The notes under the pieces: model-generated
What the model was told of the DNA's origin: nothing
The model's input: the letters and a program-made list of their open reading frames with translations, nothing else
The model's database searches: none
Position numbers and translations under genes: made by a program
Shown: piece by piece, positions 31,568 through 38,741 of the stretch
How positions within the stretch are numbered: the stretch's first letter is position 1
How the letters are laid out: the number at the start of each line of letters is the position of its first letter
From: Chryseobacterium sp. ISL-80
GTDB taxonomy: Bacteria; Bacillota; Bacilli; Bacillales; Cytobacillaceae
DNA length: 38,741 nt
Reading direction: 5' to 3'
Assembly: GCA_018613055.1 (NCBI GenBank)
Contig: JAGGQZ010000023.1
Span: forward strand, 1-38,741

Positions 31568-32713
31568 ATGAAACACCCTTATTTAACAGATGACCATGAA
31601 ATTTTCCGCAGGTCGCTTAGGAAGTTTTTAGAGAAGGAAGCATATCCTTTCTACGACCAGTGGGAGGAAGAGCGAATGATACCCCGGTCCTTCTGGGAGA
31701 AGATGGGCGAGCAGGGTTATCTTTGCCCGGATATTGATGAGGAATACGGCGGAAGTGAAGTAGACTGGGGCTTTGCGGTTGTCATCAATGAAGAGCTCGA
31801 GCGGGTAGGCTCAGGGCTGGTTGGCGTCGGATTGCATAATGACATTGTAGTTCCGTATATCACTGCTTATGGAACAGAGGAGCAGAAAAAACGCTGGCTG
31901 CCAAAATGTACGACAGGTGAAATCATTACCGCAATTGCGATGACGGAACCAGGGACAGGATCGGATTTGGCGAATATCCAGACGACAGCAATCCTTGATG
32001 GCGACCACTATATTTTAAATGGGCAAAAAACTTTCATCACTAACGGCATCCAGTCTGATTTAATTGTCGTTGCCTGTAAAACCGATCCAAAGGCGAACCC
32101 TAAGCATAAAGGAGTCAGCTTGCTTGTCGTTGAGCGTGACACACCAGGTTTTTCACGTGGAAGGAAGCTGAATAAGGTAGGATTGCATTGCCAGGATACG
32201 GCAGAACTCATTTTCGAGGATTGCCGTGTACCAAAGGAGAATCTGTTGGGTGAGGAAGGGAAGGGGTTCATCTACTTAATGGAAAAGCTACAGCAGGAAC
32301 GCCTTCTGGTTGCGATTGCGGCACAGACAGCGTCTGAGGTCATGCTGAAGCAGACGATTGAGTATGTGAAAAGCCGTGAAGCCTTTGGCAAGCCGGTCAG
32401 CAAGTTTCAGAACACGCAATTCAAGATTGTCGAGATGGCGACAGAAATTGAAATGGGCAGGGCTTTCCTTGACCAGCTGATTGCCGACCATATTGTGGGC
32501 AAGGATGTGGTCACAAAGGTTTCGATGGCAAAGTGGAAGCTGACAGACAGTGCGAGGAAAATTGCCGCGGAATGCATGCAGTTGCATGGCGGTTATGGAT
32601 ATATGGAAGAATACGAGATTGCGAGGAGGTTCCGTGATATTCCGGTTGCCAGCATCTATGCCGGAACAAACGAAATCATGAAAACCATTATTGCTAAAAA
32701 CCTTGGATTATAG
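31568..32713 (+). CDS. Acyl-CoA dehydrogenase, long-chain (LCAD) type
   Basis: The 381-aa flavoenzyme has the AMTEPGTGSDL and ITNGIQSDLIVV FAD/substrate regions, EYVKSREAFGKPVSKFQ and QLHGGYGYMEEYEIARRFRD. The usual catalytic Glu near the C-terminus (IYEGT in medium-chain enzymes) is Ala365 here (SIYAGTNEIMK). A glutamate is present instead at 244 in LMEKLQQERLL, the position used by long-chain and isovaleryl-CoA dehydrogenases. The whole C-terminal half resembles mammalian LCAD. It introduces the 2,3 double bond and passes electrons to ETF. It lies 29 bases after ligase 1. Confidence 0.92.
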   Translation: MKHPYLTDDHEIFRRSLRKFLEKEAYPFYDQWEEERMIPRSFWEKMGEQGYLCPDIDEEYGGSEVDWGFAVVINEELERVGSGLVGVGLHNDIVVPYITAYGTEEQKKRWLPKCTTGEIITAIAMTEPGTGSDLANIQTTAILDGDHYILNGQKTFITNGIQSDLIVVACKTDPKANPKHKGVSLLVVERDTPGFSRGRKLNKVGLHCQDTAELIFEDCRVPKENLLGEEGKGFIYLMEKLQQERLLVAIAAQTASEVMLKQTIEYVKSREAFGKPVSKFQNTQFKIVEMATEIEMGRAFLDQLIADHIVGKDVVTKVSMAKWKLTDSARKIAAECMQLHGGYGYMEEYEIARRFRDIPVASIYAGTNEIMKTIIAKNLGL

Positions 32714-32744
32714 ATAAACAGACGATCAGAAAGGAAGATGAAGC

Positions 32745-33899
32745 ATGCGTGAAGTGGTAATTGTCGAAGCCGTCAGAACACCTGTCGGCAGAAGAAAAGG
32801 TTTGTTAAAGGATATCAGACCGGATGAACTGGCTGCAGGAGTTTTGAAAGAGGTTGTAAAACGGGCTGGCATTGATGCGGGTCTTGTGGAAGATGTTATC
32901 TTTGGCTGTGTGACACAGTCAGGCGAACAGGCAGGGGATATTGCCAGAGTAGCCGCTTTGACTGCGGGTTTCCCGATCGAAGTACCGGGAACGACGATTG
33001 ACCGCCAGTGCGGCTCCAGCCAGCAGGCAGTCCATTTTGCTGCCCAGGCAATTCTTGCGGGGGACATGGATGTTGTTATTGCTGGAGGTGTCGAAAATAT
33101 GACACGTACTCCTATGGGCTCCAATTACCAGGATGCCAATCCATTCAGTCCCAAATTAAGGGAGCAATACGAGATGATCCATCAAGGATTATCTGCTGAA
33201 CGGATTGCGGAGAAATACGGTTTTACCCGCCAGGAGCTTGATGAATTCTCAGCTGAAAGCCATCGCCGTGCTTTGAAGGCGCAGGCTGAAGGTTATTTTA
33301 AAAAAGAAATCATGCCGCTGGAGGTCACCCTTGATAATGGTGAAACGATGTTGATGACGGAGGACTCAGGCCCGCGTGAAGGAACAACACCTGAAGTGTT
33401 GGCCGGGCTGAAAACCGTGTTTAAGGAAGACGGCGTCATTCATGCAGGAAACTCGAGCCAGATCAGTGACGGTGCAGGTGCACTCTTGTTGATGAGCCGT
33501 GAAAAAGCAGAAGAGCTGGGGTTGAAACCACGCTTCAAGGTTCACACCAGGGTAGTGGTAGGTTCAGACCCGACACTGATGCTGACAGGCCCGATTCCTG
33601 CCACAGAAAAGGTCCTCAAAAAAGCCGGACTGGAGCTTGAAGACATCGATGTATTCGAAGTCAATGAAGCATTCGCACCTGTCCCAATGGCATGGCTGAA
33701 GGAAACAGGGGCAGACCCAGCGAAGCTGAATCCAAATGGAGGGGCAATTGCGCTCGGACATCCTCTTGGAGCAAGCGGCGCCCGCCTAATGATCTCGATG
33801 ATGCATGAACTGGAGCGTACCGGCGGCCGATATGGACTGCAAACAATGTGCGAAGGACACGGCATGGCGAACGCAACCATTATTGAACGGTTAGATTAA
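32745..33899 (+). CDS. Thiolase (acetyl-CoA C-acyltransferase)
   Basis: The 384-aa thiolase has the nucleophile cysteine in DRQCGSSQQA, the NEAFAPV segment, the active His in GGAIALGHPLGASGAR and the second Cys in TMCEGHGMANA. It cleaves 3-ketoacyl-CoA with CoA to give acetyl-CoA and a shortened acyl-CoA. The C-terminal loop reads CEGHG where the relatives I know usually have CEGGG or CIGGG. AAGGAAG precedes ATG 32745, and it follows the dehydrogenase by 31 bases, giving the last beta-oxidation step within the operon. Confidence 0.93.
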   Translation: MREVVIVEAVRTPVGRRKGLLKDIRPDELAAGVLKEVVKRAGIDAGLVEDVIFGCVTQSGEQAGDIARVAALTAGFPIEVPGTTIDRQCGSSQQAVHFAAQAILAGDMDVVIAGGVENMTRTPMGSNYQDANPFSPKLREQYEMIHQGLSAERIAEKYGFTRQELDEFSAESHRRALKAQAEGYFKKEIMPLEVTLDNGETMLMTEDSGPREGTTPEVLAGLKTVFKEDGVIHAGNSSQISDGAGALLLMSREKAEELGLKPRFKVHTRVVVGSDPTLMLTGPIPATEKVLKKAGLELEDIDVFEVNEAFAPVPMAWLKETGADPAKLNPNGGAIALGHPLGASGARLMISMMHELERTGGRYGLQTMCEGHGMANATIIERLD

Positions 33900-34022
33900 T
33901 AGATTCTTTACAATCATTTGCGCACAAAAACAGCAGAAAAAAGAAAAACAGGTCACCAATGGGATTTCCATATACTGCTACTCTGAAAAGCATAAAATGA
34001 CATTTTATTAGGAGGAATGCAA

Positions 34023-35594
34023 ATGAGCACAACGATCGGCAAGATTTTTGACCTGACCGTAATGAAGTTCCCGAACAAGGAAGCCCTCTACGATGTCCGC
34101 AAGAATGTCCGCTTTACGTACAGTGAATGGAATGATGAGGTGAACAGGCTCGCCAATGCGCTTCTTGCTGAAGGGGTGAAGAAGGGGGACAGGGTCTCTA
34201 CGTTCACCTTCAATACCGAGGAGCTGGGCACGGCGTTTTTTGCCTGTGCGAAGATTGGTGCAATCTTTAATCCTATCAATTTCAGGCTGTTGGGGGAAGA
34301 GGTTGCGTTCATCCTTGGAGATGCTGCGCCGAAGGTTGTCCTTTTTGAAAAAGCGGTGGAACCAGTCATTGCTTCGATTGAAAACAGGTTTCCGCATATC
34401 TCTTTCTGGTATATCGACGAAGATACTCCGGATTATGCCCAGAGCTATCATGAAAAAGTAAAAGCTGCCGAGCCGAAGCCGGTTGAAACGGATGTGCATG
34501 AAAACGACCTGTACGCGATCATGTACACAAGCGGCACGACTGGCAGGCCAAAGGGAGTCATGCACAAGCATCGCAATATGGTTGAGCAGAGCATGATTGT
34601 TGTCGGTTCAACGAAACTCGGTGCGAATGATAAAGGACTTGTGACTGCGCCAATGTTCCACTGTGCAGAGCTGCATTGTGCCTTCCTGCCGAGAATCCAT
34701 GTCGGTGGCAGCAATGTCATCCTCCATCAATTCGCTCCAAAGAAAGTGCTCGAGCTGATTGATTCGGAGAAAATCACGAAGTTCTTCGCCGCGCCAACCA
34801 TGTGGAATATGCTTTTACAGGAGAATCTATCAGACTATAATATCGAAAGCCTGAAGCTGGGATTGTATGGAGCCGCCCCGATGGCGCCGTCCCTTGTCCA
34901 TGCATGCCATGACCAGCTTGGCATCAAGCTTGTCCAGGCGTATGGAATGACGGAGATGGGCCCAGCGATCACTTTCCTTTCTGAGGATGACCAGCTGACA
35001 AAAGCAGGTGCCGCTGGCCAGGCATGCCTGAACCACGAAATTCGGATTGTCCGCCCGAATGAAGATGGACCGTCCGATCCGGAAGACGTCCTTCCGCCGG
35101 GCGAAAGCGGTGAAATCATCGTCCAGGGTCCATGCATGATGTCCGGTTATTTCAATCGCGAAGAAGCGACGGAAAAAGCGATGTACAAAGGCTGGTACCA
35201 TTCTGGTGATATTGGCTACCTCGATGAAGAGGGTTACCTTTGGGTGAAGGACAGGGTGGATGACATGATCATCAGCGGCGGTGAAAATATTTATCCGCGC
35301 GAGGTCGAGGATGTACTCCATGCCCATGAAGGTGTGCTAGACGTGGCGATTGTCGGGCAGCCGGATGATCGCTGGGGTGAATCTGTAACAGCCTTTGTCG
35401 TGAAAAAAGATCCGCAGGTAACGGAAGAAGCTCTGGATGAATGGTGCAAAAACAGTGACAGCCTGGCAAATTACAAACGCCCGCGCAAGTACCTGTTTGT
35501 TGAGGCACTGCCACGGAATGCGAGCGGAAAAATCCAGAAATTCATGCTGCGTAAACAAATGGAAGAATTGTTTTCAAAAGGACAGCCGACTTAG
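34023..35594 (+). CDS. Acyl-CoA ligase (AMP-forming) 2
   Basis: The start at 34023 (MSTTIGKIF) lies eight bases after AGGAGG; the ATG at 34017 is adjacent to that site and is less likely. The 523-aa ligase has YTSGTTGRPKG, a YGMTEMGP segment, GDIGYLDEEGYLWVKDRVDDMI, SGGENIYPREVE and the catalytic Lys in PRNASGKIQ. It belongs to the FadD-like long/medium-chain branch. A gap of 123 bases separates it from the thiolase, with no terminator and no clear promoter, so it is probably in the same operon. Substrate unknown. Confidence 0.92.
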   Translation: MSTTIGKIFDLTVMKFPNKEALYDVRKNVRFTYSEWNDEVNRLANALLAEGVKKGDRVSTFTFNTEELGTAFFACAKIGAIFNPINFRLLGEEVAFILGDAAPKVVLFEKAVEPVIASIENRFPHISFWYIDEDTPDYAQSYHEKVKAAEPKPVETDVHENDLYAIMYTSGTTGRPKGVMHKHRNMVEQSMIVVGSTKLGANDKGLVTAPMFHCAELHCAFLPRIHVGGSNVILHQFAPKKVLELIDSEKITKFFAAPTMWNMLLQENLSDYNIESLKLGLYGAAPMAPSLVHACHDQLGIKLVQAYGMTEMGPAITFLSEDDQLTKAGAAGQACLNHEIRIVRPNEDGPSDPEDVLPPGESGEIIVQGPCMMSGYFNREEATEKAMYKGWYHSGDIGYLDEEGYLWVKDRVDDMIISGGENIYPREVEDVLHAHEGVLDVAIVGQPDDRWGESVTAFVVKKDPQVTEEALDEWCKNSDSLANYKRPRKYLFVEALPRNASGKIQKFMLRKQMEELFSKGQPT

Positions 35595-35612
35595 TGGAAA
35601 GGATTTTCAATC

Positions 35613-36707
35613 ATGTTGAATGGTATTAAAATCGTCGACTTCACGAATTATATCCCGGGACCGTTTGCAACGCTGAGACTGGCGGAACTTGGGGCGGAGG
35701 TTATCAAAGTCGAAGCACCCGGCGGGGACCCGGCAAGGAATACAGGACAGGGATATGTCTTCAACGCCCATAACCGCGGCAAAAAAAGCATCGTGATTGA
35801 TTTAAAGCAGCGGGAAGGAAAAATGCTTGCCCTTGATTTACTTGCGGAGTCGGATGTTGTTGTAGAAAGCTTCCGGCCTGGTGTAATGGAAAAGCTGGGT
35901 CTTGGATATGGAGCTGTTAAAAAGCACAACCACGGCATCGTCTATTGTTCAGTGATCGGCTACGGTTCAGGTGGAGAAATGAGCAGCCTTGGCAGCCATG
36001 ACCTGAATTATATGAGCTTGAGCGGGGCTTTGGCCCAGTTGAAGGACAGTACAGGAAGGCCGGTACATCCAACCCATACTTTTTCCGACTATATCGGCGG
36101 ATTGGCTGCGAGTGAACGGATTCTCGCAGCGCTCGTAGCAAGGGGGAGATCCGGAGAGGGAAGCTATCACTGTATCTCGATTGCCGACAGTATGGCTTCC
36201 CTGATGGCGAACCATGTGCTGATTGAACAAGAAACGGGATATCAGCATGGTGTATCCGTCCTGAACGGCACTGTCATCGGCTATGGAATTTACGAAACCA
36301 AGGACGGCCGCTATGTCAGCCTGGGAGCCCTTGAGCCAAAATTTTGGGACAATTTTTGCCATGGTGTCGGACGGCCGGATTGGCAGCCAGCGCATTATTC
36401 GAGACCGGAAGAGACCAATCCTGTATACAGCGAGCTCGTTCAATTGTTTAAAAGCAGATCGCTGTCAGAGTGGTCGGAATTCGGCATGAAGATTGACTGC
36501 TGCCTGACCCCCGTTCTCGAGGCGGGCGAGTTGTCAGATTATCCATATTGGAAGGAAAAGAGCTTCATCCTGCCAGAAGGCCAAATTAAAATGCATGGCG
36601 ATTTGCCGGCACGGGAGGGTGCGTCCTATCCTGAAAAAGGAGAACAGACAGAAGTAATTTTAAAAGAGTGGCTAGGTGCGGAAAACAGGTTAAATAAATA
36701 TTCTTAG
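35613..36707 (+). CDS. CaiB/BaiF-family CoA-transferase
   Basis: The 364-aa type III CoA-transferase shows the family start (GIKIVDFTNYIPGPFATLRL), AELGAEVIKVEAPGGDP, the KKSIVIDLKQ region and the catalytic Asp159 in HTFSDYIGG. It moves CoA between carboxylic acids without ATP, or, for alpha-methylacyl-CoA racemase-type relatives, epimerises a 2-methyl group. The present sequence does not decide between them; a racemase role would suit methyl-branched substrates. It is 18 bases after ligase 2 and 24 before ligase 3, so it is clearly cotranscribed. Length is slightly short for the family but complete. Confidence 0.88.
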   Translation: MLNGIKIVDFTNYIPGPFATLRLAELGAEVIKVEAPGGDPARNTGQGYVFNAHNRGKKSIVIDLKQREGKMLALDLLAESDVVVESFRPGVMEKLGLGYGAVKKHNHGIVYCSVIGYGSGGEMSSLGSHDLNYMSLSGALAQLKDSTGRPVHPTHTFSDYIGGLAASERILAALVARGRSGEGSYHCISIADSMASLMANHVLIEQETGYQHGVSVLNGTVIGYGIYETKDGRYVSLGALEPKFWDNFCHGVGRPDWQPAHYSRPEETNPVYSELVQLFKSRSLSEWSEFGMKIDCCLTPVLEAGELSDYPYWKEKSFILPEGQIKMHGDLPAREGASYPEKGEQTEVILKEWLGAENRLNKYS

Positions 36708-36731
36708 TGAGCGGAAGGGGAATGGTCGGTT

Positions 36732-38351
36732 ATGATGAATGTTCCATTGACAGTAGGATCGCTGTTGGAAAGAGCAGAAAAGTTTTTCCCGAAAAAGCAG
36801 GTGGTGTCGCGGACACTATCAGGTATTCACCGATTCACCTACAAGGAGATTGGCGCGCGGACCCGCAGACTTGCCAGCGCGCTTGAAAAACTTGGTGTCG
36901 AAAAGGGTGACCGTGTCGGCACTTTTGCCTGGAACCATCATCGTCACCTGGAAGTTTATTTTGCTGCACCTGGAATGGGGGCTGTGCTCCATACGATCAA
37001 TATCCGACTATCTCCCGAGCATGTCTCTTATATTATCAATCATGCTGAGGACAAGGTTTTGCTTGTCGATGAGGATCTGGTGCCGCTGATTGAGCGGAGC
37101 AAGGATCAATTTAAAACGGTGGAAGCATACATCATCATGACCGACAAAGACGAGCTGCCGGAAACAACATTGGAACCTGTCTATTCATATGAAGAGCTAT
37201 TGCGTGAATCCAGCGCGGAGTTCGAATTCGTAAAAGATATAGATGAAAATGATCCGGCAGGAATGTGCTATACATCGGCAACTACAGGGAATCCAAAGGG
37301 TGTAGTTTACTCTCATAGAGGCATCGTTCTCCACAGTTTCGCGTTTGGCCTGGCTGATACTGCTGCATTGTCGGAAACAGATGTCGTCCTTCCGGTTGTC
37401 CCGATGTTCCACGCAAACGCCTGGGGTCTGCCTTTCGCAGCGACATGGTTCGGTTCGACCCAGGTGCTTCCGGGTCCGCTGTTCACCCCGAAGCTGCTGG
37501 CAGATTTGATTGAACAAGAGAAGGTCACCTTCACGGCAGGAGTGCCGACGATCTGGCTTGGCCTGCTGAATGAACTGGAAAAAGGAAGCTATGATACGTC
37601 TTCGCTCAGATCGATTGTCTGCGGAGGATCTGCTGCACCGCGAGGCATGATCAAAGCGTTCGAAACGAAGTACAAAATTCCGTTCCTGCACGCATATGGC
37701 ATGACTGAAACCACCCCGCTGGCAACGGTATCCCGTCTCAAGAGCTACCAGGTTGGGCTGGAAGAAAATGAAATTCTCGACATCCGTTCGAAACAGGGGC
37801 TTTTGGTTCCAGGTCTTGAAATGAAAGTCATCGGCGGAAATGGTGAAGTGAAATGGGATGGCGAGGAAATGGGAGAGCTGCTGCTGCGTGGCCCATGGAT
37901 TGCTGATGAATATTACAAGGATGAACGGTCAGAAGACGCATTCCGAGATGGCTGGCTTTATACCGGCGATGTCGCCACAGTGGATGAAGAAGGCGTCATC
38001 AAGCTTGTTGACCGGACAAAGGACTTGATCAAGAGCGGCGGTGAATGGATTTCGTCTGTTGATCTTGAGAACGCCCTTATGGCGCATGATGCTGTATTCG
38101 AAGCAAGTGTCGTCGCCGTTCCGCATGAACAATGGCAGGAACGCCCGATCGCCTGTGTCGTCCTTAAGGATCAATACAAAGGTCAGGTCGACAAGCAAGA
38201 GCTGCTGGACTTCATTTCACCGCAGTTCGCCAAATGGTGGCTGCCAGATGATGTAGTGTTTATGGAAGAAATTCCGAAAACCTCCGTGGGAAAATTCCTG
38301 AAGCGCGCACTAAGAGACCAGCTGAAAGACCACCTCGTGCAGAATTCATAA
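36732..38351 (+). CDS. Acyl-CoA ligase (AMP-forming) 3, AlkK/FadD-like
   Basis: The 539-aa ligase has YTSATTGNPKG, in which Ala replaces the usual Gly of YTSGTTG, then VPMFHANAWG, the YGMTETTP segment, TGDVATVDEEGVIKLVDRTKDLI, SGGEWISSVDLE and the catalytic Lys in IPKTSVGKFLK. These match the medium/long-chain ligase group around AlkK. ATG 36732 and 36735 are both possible; AAGGGG lies about 11 bases upstream of the first. It is the last gene seen before the second 53-bp array. Three separate ligases in one operon suggest several related acids or successive acid intermediates. Confidence 0.92.
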   Translation: MMNVPLTVGSLLERAEKFFPKKQVVSRTLSGIHRFTYKEIGARTRRLASALEKLGVEKGDRVGTFAWNHHRHLEVYFAAPGMGAVLHTINIRLSPEHVSYIINHAEDKVLLVDEDLVPLIERSKDQFKTVEAYIIMTDKDELPETTLEPVYSYEELLRESSAEFEFVKDIDENDPAGMCYTSATTGNPKGVVYSHRGIVLHSFAFGLADTAALSETDVVLPVVPMFHANAWGLPFAATWFGSTQVLPGPLFTPKLLADLIEQEKVTFTAGVPTIWLGLLNELEKGSYDTSSLRSIVCGGSAAPRGMIKAFETKYKIPFLHAYGMTETTPLATVSRLKSYQVGLEENEILDIRSKQGLLVPGLEMKVIGGNGEVKWDGEEMGELLLRGPWIADEYYKDERSEDAFRDGWLYTGDVATVDEEGVIKLVDRTKDLIKSGGEWISSVDLENALMAHDAVFEASVVAVPHEQWQERPIACVVLKDQYKGQVDKQELLDFISPQFAKWWLPDDVVFMEEIPKTSVGKFLKRALRDQLKDHLVQNS

Positions 38352-38399
38352 TGAATAAAAACGAGAAGGCGCTGTTTGTGGGTGCGATAAATTCTTAAT

Positions 38400-38741
38400 G
38401 ATGCCCTTATGAGAAGGGAAACCCCTGCATAAGGGTATCATTAGGCCAAAAAGATGCCCTTATGAGGGGGGAAACTCCAGCATAAGGGCATCATTAGGGC
38501 AAAAAGATGCCCTTATGGGAAGAGAAACTCCTTGATAAGGGTATCATTAGGTCAAAAAGATGCCCTTATGAGGGAGGAAACTCCAGCGTAAGGGTATCAT
38601 TAGGCCAAAAAGATGCCCTTATGGGAAGAGAAACTCCTTGATAAGGGTATCATTAGGTCAAAAAGATGCCCTTATGAGGGAGGAAACTCCAGCACAAGGG
38701 GTATCATTAGGTCATAAAGGTGCCCTTATGAGGGAGGAAAC
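38400..38741. repeat. Array 2: six complete and one cut 53-bp units
   Basis: Units begin at 38400, 38453, 38506, 38559, 38612, 38665 and 38719 (cut by the window end). Each is ATGCCCTTATG, a spacer such as AGGGAGGAAACTCCAG, CATAAGGGTATCATT and a linker AGGCCAAAAAG. Units 3 and 5 are identical and 4 and 6 nearly so, so the latest growth was by a 106-bp doublet. Period and opposed CCCTTAT/ATAAGGG arms match array 1. No gene or clear terminator is seen between 38352 and 38400. Confidence 0.95.

Noticed and set aside
33900-34022. A separate promoter before ligase 2
   Set aside because: No -24/-12 pair and no well-spaced -35/-10 pair was found, and no terminator precedes; the genes were treated as one operon.

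Overview
The window looks like chromosomal DNA of a mesophilic, spore-forming-type Bacillaceae (Bacillus, Mesobacillus or Cytobacillus-like). Support: strong GGAGG-type ribosome sites, sigma-A, sigma-B-like and sigma-54 promoters, a SAM-I (S-box) riboswitch, a YtxG-type DUF948 stress protein, LysM cell-wall proteins and intrinsic terminators after most units. There are no tRNA or rRNA genes, no insertion sequences, no phage genes and no CRISPR array. The species assignment is inference; no marker gene is present.

Layout. 1-3740: an unrecognised 169-aa protein (minus strand) and a large dynamin-type GTPase with an N-terminal helical-repeat region. 3780-7911: a SAM riboswitch followed by a complete ribose-family ABC importer (lipoprotein, double-ATPase, permease), a candidate methylthioribose or related sulfur-salvage transporter. 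7921-10539 (minus): an FNT-family channel, an MFS exporter and a VOC protein. 10714-13078: a polar amino-acid ABC importer. 13105-13884: about 15 copies of a 53-bp repeat. 13914-15272: a metallo-beta-lactamase-fold hydrolase and a TetR regulator, with two near-identical palindromic operators on the promoter. 15354-20562: a LysM/M14 peptidase, a small membrane protein, a secreted 792-aa M14 peptidase, DUF948 and YciI proteins. 20573-23172 (minus): two secreted low-complexity proteins in one unit. 23435-24352: a DMT exporter.

24425-38351 appears to be a coordinated acyl-CoA catabolic region. A CBS-PAS-AAA+ sigma-54 activator (27567-29615) lies between two sigma-54 (-24/-12) promoters. Each has an upstream TGTCC-N7-GGACA palindrome, which I propose as the activator's binding site. 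One promoter drives a short-chain 3-hydroxyacyl-CoA dehydrogenase-like SDR. The other drives a run of acyl-CoA ligase, LCAD-type acyl-CoA dehydrogenase, thiolase, a second ligase, a CaiB/BaiF CoA-transferase and a third ligase. Together they supply activation, first oxidation, hydroxyacyl oxidation and thiolysis of an unknown acid; no enoyl-CoA hydratase is visible. A LysM/FlgD-Ig secreted protein sits between the SDR and the regulator.

The window ends in a second 53-bp repeat array (38400-38741). It shares period and inverted-arm architecture with the first array, about 25 kb away. The strongest leads are the sigma-54 regulon with its shared palindrome, the paired 53-bp arrays, and the SAM-controlled ribose-type importer.
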